From the NCBI GenBank assembly GCA_045576855.1, contig JAZNHG010000007.1, forward strand, positions 60,022 to 124,021: 64,000 nt of DNA, given 5' to 3'. Under the pieces are notes generated by a model, which saw only the letters and a list, made by a program, of their open reading frames with translations, ran no database searches and had not been told where the DNA came from. This DNA comes from Colimorpha sp045576855 (GTDB lineage Bacteria > Bacteroidota > Bacteroidia > Bacteroidales > P3). Made by a program: the position numbers and the translations under genes. This document shows positions 39,764 to 47,539 of this stretch, piece after piece. Every line of letters begins with the position of its first letter. Within the stretch, counting starts at the first letter, position 1.

Positions 39764-39853
39764 CAAAGATACAAAATAAACTGCACAGCACGGCACAAAA
39801 GCAATACGGACCAAAACGGATAAGCGGCGTATGAAGAAAAAAGTGTATCTTTG
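39764..39853. promoter_or_regulatory. Divergent promoters of the kinase and regulator-like genes
   Basis: Leftward TATCTTTG (plus-strand CAAAGATA, 39764-39771), 51 bases from the kinase start. Rightward TATCTTTG (39846-39853) ends only four bases before the ATG at 39858, which would give a leaderless transcript. Confidence 0.65.
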
Positions 39854-39857
39854 CACC

Positions 39858-40445
39858 ATGAAAACAACCGAAAATGATTCCCGTATAGACACCCTTCGCC
39901 GCTTAGTCTGCGAGGCGGCGGGCTGTGAGGCACGCACGCCAGGCGACTTCTATACCCTGACGGCTTTTGTCGAAGGGCGTACCCATGAGCCTATAGGCCT
40001 CACCACAGTGAAGCGTTTCTGGCAGTATGGCGGCATGAGTTCCACCCCGCGCCGTAGCACGCTGAACCTCCTGGCCCGAGCCATCGGGTACCGCAGCTAC
40101 GACGACTTCTGCGAGCATCATGGCGACGACACGCCCTCGAGCGACCCTATCCTCGGACAGGGCATCAAGGTGGCCGACCTGCTGCCCGGCGAGTACTTGA
40201 TGCTGCGTTGGAACCCCGGCCGCGAGGTGGTGGTGGAATACCTGGGCAACAGCACCTTCCGCGTAGCCATGAGCGAAGGCAGCAAGCTGCAGGCCGACGA
40301 CACTTTCCAAGCGGCATTCTTCGCCCTCGGCCATCCGGCCATGCTGGCCAATATCATACACGGCGAGTCGAGTTGGCCGCTGTACGAGATTGGGCAACTC
40401 GGCGGCCTCACCCTTGTGCGTCGGCTACCCTCTCAAGGTGAGTGA
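39858..40445 (+). CDS. Bacteroidota regulator-like protein of unknown function
   Basis: A 195-residue protein (MKTTENDSRIDTLRRLVCEA start). Its N-terminal half has a pattern seen in many Bacteroidota proteins: TPGDFYTLTAFVEGRTHEPI, then TTVKRFWQYGG, RSTLNLLARAIGYRSYDDFC. The latter segment looks like a helix-turn-helix. The C-terminal half is beta-rich (LLPGEYLMLRWNPGREVVVE). It is transcribed divergently from the kinase gene and may act with it. The start sits almost on the promoter box. Confidence 0.6.
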   Translation: MKTTENDSRIDTLRRLVCEAAGCEARTPGDFYTLTAFVEGRTHEPIGLTTVKRFWQYGGMSSTPRRSTLNLLARAIGYRSYDDFCEHHGDDTPSSDPILGQGIKVADLLPGEYLMLRWNPGREVVVEYLGNSTFRVAMSEGSKLQADDTFQAAFFALGHPAMLANIIHGESSWPLYEIGQLGGLTLVRRLPSQGE

Positions 40446-40518
40446 TTGTCACGCACAAAAAGACATAGGCTGGCTCCAAAAAACATGTAAACAGCAACCA
40501 TTCTGACACATATCCATT

Positions 40519-40545
40519 GGGCTTCCCGGCAGGAAGCCCTTTTTT
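40519..40545 (+). terminator. Intrinsic terminator of the regulator-like gene
   Basis: GGGCTTCC and GGAAGCCC form an 8-bp stem with loop CGGCA, followed by TTTTTT. Confidence 0.92.
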
Positions 40546-40631
40546 GTTGTGTTGAGTTATAACATATTATAAAACGGACCAAAACGGATTTGCAAATGAT
40601 ATTATAAATTCTCAACTTTGCAATCGTAAAT

Positions 40632-41036
40632 ATGAAGGTCGCGTACATATTGTTGATCTGCATGTTGCTGCCCTTTGGCAGCAGAGCCCAATGGTCGAAA
40701 GACCGCTCTGGTGGCATGACCTACCACTGTGCCGGATGCGTGGGCATCGCCGACATGGTTTTCACGCCGCACAGCATAGCCATGGAGGGCGTCAGCGGGG
40801 CCGACATCACCATCTGCGACTCGCTCGGCCAGCCATTAGAGGAATGGCGCAGTGTGCCGTTCAACATGGTGTACGACACCGCTGCCACCACAACACTACA
40901 CCGCTTCGTCACACGCCGGCAGGGCTACCTTGAAATGCTTGTCTACCGACCTTCGTCGGCATGGCCTCAACGCGAAGAGACCTTCACCTACATCATACCC
41001 ACCGTGAAGACAGAAAAGACATTATCAACCTATTAA
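40632..41036 (+). CDS. Small secreted protein of unknown function
   Basis: A 134-residue protein with a signal peptide (MKVAYILLICMLLPFGSRA, cut before Q). The mature part has a CxxC pair (YHCAGCVGIA) and is beta-rich. No family is recognised. It lies 12 bases before the first gene of the channel-associated cluster, which it may open. Confidence 0.6.
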   Translation: MKVAYILLICMLLPFGSRAQWSKDRSGGMTYHCAGCVGIADMVFTPHSIAMEGVSGADITICDSLGQPLEEWRSVPFNMVYDTAATTTLHRFVTRRQGYLEMLVYRPSSAWPQREETFTYIIPTVKTEKTLSTY

Positions 41037-41048
41037 AAAAATAGAATC

Positions 41049-41411
41049 ATGGGACTTTTAAACAACATCAAGGATGCCTTCAACAAGGCTGAATTCACCG
41101 TAGCACCGAACAAGAAACTCAAGACCATCTCGGCCGACTTCAAGAAGAGCTTCGACCTGACGCTGGCTTTCTACAAGGGCGTGCAGCTTGCCGACCCCGA
41201 GATGACCCTCGCGGCCCTCAACAGCAAGACCACCAAAGAGGTGAACACCAAGGCAGACGGCCTGAAGATCAAGGGTTCGATGAAGGTGGGCGACGCCGAG
41301 AAACTCTTCGACCAGAACTTCGGCGTCACCGTCCAGATCAAAGACAAAGCCGGCAAGGTCCTCGTCCCCAACAATATCACCATCGGCCAGGCCGCCAGAG
41401 GAGAATACTAA
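41049..41411 (+). CDS. Small unknown family, paralogue A of the channel cluster
   Basis: A 120-residue soluble protein. After a short N-terminal helix (MGLLNNIKDAFNKAEFTVAP) it follows the same pattern as the two genes at 43149 and 43525: KLKTISADFKKSFDLTLAFY, a central basic region, then IKGSMKVGDAEKLFDQNFGV with TVQI. The three proteins appear to share one fold of about 100 residues. No motif points to a function. The next gene begins 13 bases later. Confidence 0.6.
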   Translation: MGLLNNIKDAFNKAEFTVAPNKKLKTISADFKKSFDLTLAFYKGVQLADPEMTLAALNSKTTKEVNTKADGLKIKGSMKVGDAEKLFDQNFGVTVQIKDKAGKVLVPNNITIGQAARGEY

Positions 41412-41424
41412 AAGCAAAGTATAT

Positions 41425-42084
41425 ATGAAACTTTTGGATTTGGCAGAAAATGACATTCGTCACTATCTCGATCAGAATGGTGGGGAGTTGCTGTTCAATG
41501 AGCGCGACTTGCAAATGCACTTGGCTCACCACCTTACTGGCACTGGTCATTACGACGATGTAGATGTGGAATATTATGTTCCTTACGAGCAATTGGACAA
41601 TTACATCTGGAAAAACGAATTGAAGTTGGATATTCTCGTGCGCAAAGACAATGAGTTTTTGCCAATAGAATTGAAGTACAAAACCAAGCGGCACTGCAAA
41701 AAGATATATAGGTTCAACGAAGAAATGCCTAATGACGTTGAAGTACTGAAAAATCAAGGTGCACAAGATCTCGGCATGTACGACTTCTGGAAAGATGTAC
41801 GCCGTGTCGAGCTGGTGTGTCGTCGCTTCGCTGCAGTTAAGAACGGACTGGCTGTATTCGTCACCAACGACAAGCAGTATCTTAACCATTGCCGAGAGAC
41901 ATCGAACAATTACCATTTTTGTATGTCCGAAGGTATCCACGACACATACAGGCATTGGAAGAACCCGGACAGCAGTTGTGCCAGGAGTCATCCCGACTTT
42001 GAACTCGAAAGAAATTACCTTGTCCACTGGGAAGACAACGTCTATGAGGGTGTTGAATTCCATTACTGCATTGTTGAAATATAA
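41425..42084 (+). CDS. Putative PD-(D/E)xK nuclease-fold protein
   Basis: A 219-residue protein, lower in GC than its neighbours. The pattern LKLDILVRKDNEFLPIELKY contains D-x(n)-ExK, the metal-binding core of restriction-type nuclease folds, near residues 68-91. A preceding helix has a conserved Glu (ELLFNERDLQMHLAHHL). The C-terminal half has scattered His and Cys. Activity cannot be shown by eye, and such folds may be inactive. It sits between paralogue A and the OmpA-like membrane protein. Confidence 0.55.
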   Translation: MKLLDLAENDIRHYLDQNGGELLFNERDLQMHLAHHLTGTGHYDDVDVEYYVPYEQLDNYIWKNELKLDILVRKDNEFLPIELKYKTKRHCKKIYRFNEEMPNDVEVLKNQGAQDLGMYDFWKDVRRVELVCRRFAAVKNGLAVFVTNDKQYLNHCRETSNNYHFCMSEGIHDTYRHWKNPDSSCARSHPDFELERNYLVHWEDNVYEGVEFHYCIVEI

Positions 42085-42109
42085 TATTATTTTATTAAAT
42101 AAATAAGGT

Positions 42110-43090
42110 ATGGTAAACAAAATACGCGTCTACGGTAAAGCGCAAAATCGCACGGCACTGGGCATCATGCACGCCTATATGGTTATGTACCCCCAGGCCA
42201 CGATGGAAGACCTGCAGAAGGCTTTCCCTAACGAACTCAATCCCGATAGTGGAGTGAAGAAAAACTTCGTCGCTGCAGGCGACAAGGGCACCGACGCCAA
42301 CTGGGACGGCTTCTTCCAGAAGGAAGACGAGCTGCTAACTATGGGCGACGGCAGCCAAGTAGCCGTGGTCAAGATGTGGACAAAACCCAGTTTTGAGCGT
42401 CTGGTGGCCCATGCGGCACAATACGGTATAGAGATAGCCCAATTCGAGGAAGCAGAGGGTGGCGGCAAAAAAGGCTCGTTCCGCCTCGAGTACCTCAACG
42501 GCTTTGTGCCTCCCAAACCAGAACTCTCAAAAGTGGAGACGGTCGGAGAAAATGTCGAGAAGCCCAAAAAGAAAAAATCATTGACATGGCTGTGGATGCT
42601 GCTTTGCCTCATCTTAATTGCACTTATCATCTTCCTTTTGATGCGCTCTTGTCAACACAAGGAACCAGAAACAATCGTGGTGCGAGACACTGTGGTTCAG
42701 AAGCAGGAAGTTATAGTGGAAGTGCACGATACTCTCTATGTAGAGCAGTTAGCTGAGATTGAAGACAATTTCAACGCTGCCGAGTTCAAGAAAGGCAAGG
42801 CAGACTTGAGCCGCGATGCCGAATTTGTTCTGCACGACCTTGCCAAATTGATGAAACAGTATCCTGAAATGAAGTTACGCATCGAAGGGCACACCAGCGC
42901 CGAGGGCGACGCCAACTTCAACCAGAAGCTCAGCGAGGCCCGCGCGCAGGCCGCCGTCACCTTCCTTGTGGAACACGAGGGTATCGACGCCAGTCGTTTA
43001 GAGGCAGCAGGCTACGGCAGCAACAAACTGAAGAACGCTGACGATCCGATGGCTCCGGAGAACCGCCGTACCGAGTTTGAGATTATCTAA
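42110..43090 (+). CDS. Membrane protein with C-terminal OmpA-like domain
   Basis: A 326-residue protein. The cytoplasmic N-terminal domain (about residues 1-145; MVNKIRVYGKAQNRTALGIM start, MWTKPSFERLVAHAAQYGIE) is of unknown family. One membrane helix (about 159-182) is followed by a short linker and an OmpA-type peptidoglycan-binding domain (about 220-326; RIEGHTSAEGDANFNQKLSE, with the final NRRTEFEII). It probably anchors the cluster to the cell wall from the inner membrane. Gaps to its neighbours are 25-60 bases. Confidence 0.82.
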   Translation: MVNKIRVYGKAQNRTALGIMHAYMVMYPQATMEDLQKAFPNELNPDSGVKKNFVAAGDKGTDANWDGFFQKEDELLTMGDGSQVAVVKMWTKPSFERLVAHAAQYGIEIAQFEEAEGGGKKGSFRLEYLNGFVPPKPELSKVETVGENVEKPKKKKSLTWLWMLLCLILIALIIFLLMRSCQHKEPETIVVRDTVVQKQEVIVEVHDTLYVEQLAEIEDNFNAAEFKKGKADLSRDAEFVLHDLAKLMKQYPEMKLRIEGHTSAEGDANFNQKLSEARAQAAVTFLVEHEGIDASRLEAAGYGSNKLKNADDPMAPENRRTEFEII

Positions 43091-43148
43091 AAACCTGTTA
43101 AAAACAATAATAATCCCAATTTATCAACCCAATAAAAACATCTTAATT

Positions 43149-43496
43149 ATGGAAATCAAAGTTGATGGACGCCTTTTGGTGTCAACGCTCTGCGAGCGCT
43201 TTAAAGAAGAATTCGGTGGCACGCTGCGCGTGTACCAAGGTCAGAAACGTCTCACCGGCGCTGAGAAGGTGAGCGAAATCGCCACCAAGACCGGCAGCTA
43301 CGAATGCCGTGGCAGCAAGACCGTGGGCGGTTTCGAAAAAGACATGATGGAGAACTTCGGACTGAAAGTCCAGGTGGCTTCGGCCGACGACTGGGTGCTG
43401 GCTCTCGACGAGATGACCCTCGCCAAACTGCCAGAAATCCCCAAGAACGCCAAGAAGGCCGACATGGACGCCTTGAAGGCAAAGTATGCAAAATAA
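43149..43496 (+). CDS. Small unknown family, paralogue B of the channel cluster
   Basis: A 115-residue protein starting MEIKVDGRLLVSTLCERFKE. It shares with paralogue C the stretch FGGTLRVYQGQ and with both others the end GGFEKDMMENFGLKVQV. The extra C-terminal tail is Lys/Ala-rich. The start at 43149 is preferred to upstream ones because it matches the start of paralogue C (MAEFKLDGRMKVKSLKENF). Function unknown. Confidence 0.65.
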   Translation: MEIKVDGRLLVSTLCERFKEEFGGTLRVYQGQKRLTGAEKVSEIATKTGSYECRGSKTVGGFEKDMMENFGLKVQVASADDWVLALDEMTLAKLPEIPKNAKKADMDALKAKYAK

Positions 43497-43524
43497 ATCA
43501 TTAACCTTTTAAAACAATAAAATT

Positions 43525-43836
43525 ATGGCAGAATTCAAATTAGATGGCCGTATGAAGGTCAAAAGTCTGAAGGAAAACTTCAACAAATGCTTTGGCGCCA
43601 CGCTTCGCGTCTACACCACTCCGGCTTGCAAGCAGTTTGCCGACGACAACGCCACCTTGGCCAGCATCCGTGCCGAGGGTGCCAAGGGCGGTGAGCTCAC
43701 CGTGGGCGGCAACCTCCGCGTAGGCAACTTCGAGGACAAGCTGAAAGAGATGTACGGCATCGGCGTACAGGTTGCCGACAAGAGCAACAGCAAGTTGGCC
43801 GACAACACCGCCACCCTCGTGGCTGCTGGCAAGTAA
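43525..43836 (+). CDS. Small unknown family, paralogue C of the channel cluster
   Basis: A 103-residue protein (MAEFKLDGRMKVKSLKENFN start). The centre reads FGATLRVYTTPACKQFADDN and ATLASIRAEGAKGGELTVGG, and the end VGNFEDKLKEMYGIGVQVAD. It is the most regular of the three paralogues and may represent the basic domain. The pattern of a strand, helix, strand, then a basic loop and another helix-strand is visible. Function unknown. Confidence 0.65.
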   Translation: MAEFKLDGRMKVKSLKENFNKCFGATLRVYTTPACKQFADDNATLASIRAEGAKGGELTVGGNLRVGNFEDKLKEMYGIGVQVADKSNSKLADNTATLVAAGK

Positions 43837-43901
43837 TGCCAACAAACAATCCGGCGAGTGGGGTGACCCGCTGCCGGGTTCCAATTTTAAAACACAACAC
43901 C

Positions 43902-44162
43902 ATGAGCGTAGAATACTACCGTAAACGCCTTATCGACCTGCGGGCCAATGTCGCCAAAGAACGCGAAGCAAAGAAGAAAGACAACGAACGTTATGCCGGA
44001 TACGTGAAGAACGCCAGTTCGCCGAGCAGCAAGGCCAGCTACCGCAAGCAGAAAATCGACCACGCCGCCAGCCACGACCGCCGCATCGAGAGCCTGAAGC
44101 GCGAGATTGAACGGGCCAAAGAAAGTCTGGCACGTGAGCGTGCTGCCGCCAAACGGAAATAA
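43902..44162 (+). CDS. Small charged coiled-coil protein
   Basis: An 86-residue, very basic and acidic helical protein (MSVEYYRKRLIDLRANVAKE start, then SLKREIERAKESLARERAAA). It probably forms a long coiled coil. It lies between paralogue C and the channel gene, 38 bases before the latter. No family assigned. Confidence 0.6.
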   Translation: MSVEYYRKRLIDLRANVAKEREAKKKDNERYAGYVKNASSPSSKASYRKQKIDHAASHDRRIESLKREIERAKESLARERAAAKRK

Positions 44163-44199
44163 GCGGCATAGTAAAATACCAATTGTTTTTAATGTTTGA

Positions 44200-45921
44200 A
44201 TGATGAAGAAATTCAAGCAAGAGTTGGCTCGTGTCTTCGATGACAACCTGCGCACAAGACAATGGCAGAACTGGGTGGACTATGCCATCATTGGACTGAT
44301 TATCATCAGCACCATAGAGGTCTTCCTTTCGACGTTTGACAGCGTCGCCAACCGCTACGGCGACTGGCTGAAAGCCGTGGACCTCTTCACCACCGTATTC
44401 TTCACCATAGAGGTGACATTGCGCATCTGGTGTGCCGACCTCATCGATCCCAAATATAAGGGTTTCTGGGACCGTGTGCGGTACTGCTTCTCGTTCTACG
44501 GGCTTATCGACATCCTCTCCACCTATACCTTTTACATCACTTTCCTGCTGCCAATCCCTTATTCTCTGCTCAAGGCACTGCGAATAGCGCGACTGATGCG
44601 TGTGTTCCGCTACATGAAAGCCTTCCGCATACTGAGTGAGGCCATAAGCAACAAAAAACGCGAATTGCTGGTGTCGCTGCAGTTCCTGGCCATTGTGACG
44701 CTTATTCTCTCCTTCGTTCTTTACTTTGTGGAGCACGAAGTGCAACCCGAAGTGTATGAGAACGGATGGACGTCAGTGGTATGGGCTTTTGCACAGTATA
44801 TCGGCGACCCCGGCGGCTTCGCCGATATGCCGCCTATTACCCTTGCAGGGCAGATCATCGCCTGTCTGGTGGGCATCCTCGGCATCGCCATCTTCGCTGT
44901 GCCGGCGGGACTGGTGGGAAGCTCGTTCAGCGACGTGATGGATGATGAGAAGAAAGAGCAGGAACTCAAAGACAACGCCGAAGCTATCAACGAGATGATG
45001 CTGGTGAAAAGCCTGCAACGCGAGGGCATCTACTGGCCGGCACGCAACATCAGCTTCGGCGACTTGACGCTGAAACTGAACCTGACGGTGGAGGAAATCA
45101 TCAAGTCGGTGGCGGCATCCACCAACCTGCGTATCAAGAACCTTGCTGCAGCCATGCTAGCAGGACCCAAGACCGACATGATGGTGGTGAACCAATACTG
45201 TGTCAACGAGGAATACGGCAGCCACGTGGAGCGCGGCTCCAGCGTCACCATTGTCAACCCCATCGGAGTGGGTGACAACGGCCTGAGCTACTTCGACTGG
45301 CATCTCGCACAGCTCGGCGGCTTCAACTATGTGGCCAACGAGTTCTACTCCATGCAGCATCACGACCGCACGAAACGATTCACCTTCTACTCGGCCAGCT
45401 CCGACACCCAGGCCAACCCCGCCTTTCACCGCTTCGCCAACCATATACTTGAAGGTCACGGCAAGGGCGACTGGATTATCGTCGTCGTGGGCGAGCAACG
45501 TGTGAAGAACAAGACGGACGTGCACTTCGAATTCGGTGGCGACACCGGCGAACAACGTTTCGACTTCGAGGGCGGCATAGCACCCGACCGAGCCACGGTT
45601 CGCATACTCTACGACGACATGCAGACCGTCTTGCAAAAATCAGGGCTAACCGTAGACGCACACCAAGTGCAGCCGCGCCTGCCCGACACCACGCTGGCGC
45701 GCTACCTGCAGAGCCGCACCGAGGCCAACGTACTGCAGCTGTCGGTGTCATACAAACTGATGGTATTCGACAATGAAGTCTACAGCGCCATCGTAGGCAT
45801 CGCCGACGTGCTCAACCGCCAGCTCGAGAAACGTCGCCCCACAGGATTACATACAGAAGAGTACATGGTGCGCCCCGTCAACTCTCACTACTGGAAAAAA
45901 CTCTACGGTATCGAAAAATAA
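44200..45921 (+). CDS. Voltage-gated-like ion channel with atypical pore and large C-terminal domain
   Basis: A 573-residue protein. Six membrane segments of the voltage-gated ion channel superfamily are visible, with an S4 helix of spaced Arg/Lys (LLKALRIARLMRVFRYMKAF, about residues 122-142). The pore loop is WAFAQYIGDPGGFADMPPIT instead of the usual TVGYGD, so the ion selectivity is unclear. S6 (GILGIAIFAVPAGLVGSSFS) looks normal. A cytoplasmic domain of about 300 residues follows, of unknown family, with DWIIVVVGEQRVKNKTDVHF and other mixed alpha/beta patterns. It is the largest member of the 41.0-46.9 kb cluster. Confidence 0.82.
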   Translation: MMKKFKQELARVFDDNLRTRQWQNWVDYAIIGLIIISTIEVFLSTFDSVANRYGDWLKAVDLFTTVFFTIEVTLRIWCADLIDPKYKGFWDRVRYCFSFYGLIDILSTYTFYITFLLPIPYSLLKALRIARLMRVFRYMKAFRILSEAISNKKRELLVSLQFLAIVTLILSFVLYFVEHEVQPEVYENGWTSVVWAFAQYIGDPGGFADMPPITLAGQIIACLVGILGIAIFAVPAGLVGSSFSDVMDDEKKEQELKDNAEAINEMMLVKSLQREGIYWPARNISFGDLTLKLNLTVEEIIKSVAASTNLRIKNLAAAMLAGPKTDMMVVNQYCVNEEYGSHVERGSSVTIVNPIGVGDNGLSYFDWHLAQLGGFNYVANEFYSMQHHDRTKRFTFYSASSDTQANPAFHRFANHILEGHGKGDWIIVVVGEQRVKNKTDVHFEFGGDTGEQRFDFEGGIAPDRATVRILYDDMQTVLQKSGLTVDAHQVQPRLPDTTLARYLQSRTEANVLQLSVSYKLMVFDNEVYSAIVGIADVLNRQLEKRRPTGLHTEEYMVRPVNSHYWKKLYGIEK

Positions 45922-45945
45922 CACCCATTAACATATTCAAACCCT

Positions 45946-46239
45946 ATGGCAATATTTCTTTGGTTATTCCAATACATCAGCCCGATAACATTTATCCTCG
46001 GTGGCTTGTATCTGCTCGAAGACCCCGAGCCGCTGGCACTCGTCCTTGGCGGCATTGCCGCTGTGCTCGGTCTCATCGTGGGCATCGTCGGCTGGGCCGA
46101 CACCGTGCCGCCCCGTTGGTTCTGGATTAAAAGTAGAACAGAACTGGCCGGCAGCCGCGTGATGACCGCCATCGGCTACGCCATCCAGTTCTTCTTCATA
46201 CCACCCTGCGTGATAGGACTGATAGCATACTTTGGTTAG
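45946..46239 (+). CDS. Small three-helix membrane protein
   Basis: A 97-residue protein with three hydrophobic segments (FLWLFQYISPITFILGGLYL, LALVLGGIAAVLGLIVGIVG, YAIQFFFIPPCVIGLIAYFG). It follows the channel gene by 24 bases. It could be a channel accessory subunit, which is only an inference. No family is recognised. Confidence 0.65.
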   Translation: MAIFLWLFQYISPITFILGGLYLLEDPEPLALVLGGIAAVLGLIVGIVGWADTVPPRWFWIKSRTELAGSRVMTAIGYAIQFFFIPPCVIGLIAYFG

Positions 46240-46253
46240 ACATTATTCATGTT

Positions 46254-46529
46254 ATGACAATGGTTAACATCAACAAACTTAAAGAGAGTGCCGGAAAAGC
46301 TCTTAAAGATGCCCGCGACTGGACTACGCAGACAGCCAAGGATTTGTCGTCACAGACATCGGAGCTAAGCACCAAGGCCCTCTGTGCCATGCTGAAAGGG
46401 GTAGACCTTGACGGGTTGCTGATTCGCGTAGACGAATATCAGCAGAAAACAGGCAAGGATGCCTCCAAGCTTATCGAGTTCATTGAAAATCTCAAACAGT
46501 TGCAGCGAAATGGAAACGGAGAAGAGTGA
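46254..46529 (+). CDS. Small helical soluble protein
   Basis: A 91-residue amphipathic, charged protein (MTMVNINKLKESAGKALKDA start, Ser/Thr-rich to about residue 40, then LDGLLIRVDEYQQKTGKDAS). Its end overlaps the next small gene by 20 bases. GC is lower than in the main part of the cluster. No family recognised. Confidence 0.55.
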   Translation: MTMVNINKLKESAGKALKDARDWTTQTAKDLSSQTSELSTKALCAMLKGVDLDGLLIRVDEYQQKTGKDASKLIEFIENLKQLQRNGNGEE

Positions 46530-46701
46530 AAAAATGACTGTACAGAAACTGGCACAGAGTGTTCCATTGACTGATGTACTCGACATTGCTGAGGATGTAG
46601 CCAAATACATTCCTGCTGCTGGTGGAGTACTCAAAATTGTTATCAAAATACTTCGTATGCTTCTAAAAATAAAAAAGCAAAAACAAACAATGTCTAATTA
46701 A
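46510..46701 (+). CDS. Small protein with cationic amphipathic C-terminal helix
   Basis: A 63-residue protein (METEKSEKMTVQKLAQSVPL start). An acidic N-terminal half (DVLDIAEDVAKYIPAAGG) is followed by a strongly cationic amphipathic helix (VLKIVIKILRMLLKIKKQKQ). Such a helix could lie in or disrupt a membrane. The start overlaps the previous gene, which suggests coupled translation. It may be a membrane-active partner of the channel or of the small helical protein upstream, but nothing is established. Confidence 0.5.
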   Translation: METEKSEKMTVQKLAQSVPLTDVLDIAEDVAKYIPAAGGVLKIVIKILRMLLKIKKQKQTMSN

Positions 46702-46731
46702 ATACACATTAATTATGAGAATCAAACATGT

Positions 46732-46947
46732 TTGCCCCACTATTTTGCATTAGCGTTGCTGATGCTTGTGGGGTGCACCTCCAAAGAGGAAATGCTGCAA
46801 CAAAGGGTGCAGAGCATGGCTGCAAGCGCCGAGCTGGGCACCGTTGAGTACACGGTCAAGAAGATTGTGAAATGCGATGACAAGCAGACCTTCGCTATTG
46901 GCGACAGCGTGGGCAAGGCTTGGAACAGCGGCATGAAGCTGAAATAA
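46732..46947 (+). CDS. Small lipoprotein sharing its C-terminal tail with the flavin reductase
   Basis: About 71 residues if it starts at the TTG at 46732 (LPHYFALALLMLVGCTSKEE), with a lipobox VGC. An ATG at 46715 is out of frame by two bases, so the true start may be hidden by a frameshift, or the gene may be decaying. The C-terminus GDSVGKAWNSGMKLK almost matches the end of the reductase at 37009 (ADSVGKAWNSGMALK), at DNA level too. The middle (VEYTVKKIVKCDDKQTFAIG) is beta-like. A terminator follows. Confidence 0.5.
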   Translation: MPHYFALALLMLVGCTSKEEMLQQRVQSMAASAELGTVEYTVKKIVKCDDKQTFAIGDSVGKAWNSGMKLK

Positions 46948-46967
46948 CAGCCGCCTCATCAACACTA

Positions 46968-47002
46968 AAAGCATCTCATTTTTAATGGGATGCTTTCTTT
47001 TT
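46968..47002 (+). terminator. Intrinsic terminator closing the channel cluster
   Basis: AAAGCATC and GATGCTTT form the outer stem, with CATT/AATG inside it, followed by TTTCTTTTT. Confidence 0.8.
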
Positions 47003-47090
47003 ACCCTTCAGCCATCTTGTTAAACAATGTTAATATGATTATTTTTTTAATCCATGACACAATATCGACACCCCAGTCTCGTTTTTATGG

Positions 47091-47110
47091 TAGATTAAAT
47101 AATTAATCTA
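47091..47110. promoter_or_regulatory. Probable BlaI operator
   Basis: TAGATTA-AATAAT-TAATCTA is a perfect 7-bp inverted repeat in a very AT-rich region, 28 bases upstream of the blaI-like start. BlaI-family repressors bind such palindromes as dimers and often control their own operon. Confidence 0.65.
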
Positions 47111-47137
47111 TGGTTTAATATTTAAATCGACAGAGCG

Positions 47138-47539
47138 ATGACAAAGAAGAAGAATCATGAGACAATGACTACCCTGACCAAGGCCGAGGAGCAGGTGATG
47201 CAGGCCGTGTGGCAGTTGGGCGAAGGCTTCGCCGGCGAGATTGCCGAGGCTGTGGCCGAACCCAAGCCAGCCTACCGCACGGTGCTTACCGAAATACGCA
47301 TCCTGGAGCAGAAAGGCTTCGTGGGGCACCGCACCCTGGGCGGCAACAACCAGTACTACCCGCTGGTGAGCAAAGCCGACTACTCCGGCCGGCAGCTCAG
47401 CGCCCTGGTGGGCAACTACTTCGGCGGCAGCTACCGCCAACTGGTATCCTTCTTCATGGAAGACAAAGGCATCCGCAAGGAAGACCTTGACGCCCTGGCC
47501 AGCATCATCGAAGAAAAGCGGAAGGAGGTGCAGTCATGA
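47138..47539 (+). CDS. blaI: BlaI/MecI/CopY family repressor
   Basis: A 133-residue winged-helix protein: LTKAEEQVMQAVWQLGEGFA, then PKPAYRTVLTEIRILEQKGF and the wing HRTLGGNNQYYPLVSK. BlaI repressors are inactivated by cleavage through the partner M56 protease. An alternative start lies at residue 10. The last four bases overlap the start of the M56 gene (ATGA at 47536-47539). The palindrome at 47091 is the likely operator. Confidence 0.92.
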   Translation: MTKKKNHETMTTLTKAEEQVMQAVWQLGEGFAGEIAEAVAEPKPAYRTVLTEIRILEQKGFVGHRTLGGNNQYYPLVSKADYSGRQLSALVGNYFGGSYRQLVSFFMEDKGIRKEDLDALASIIEEKRKEVQS

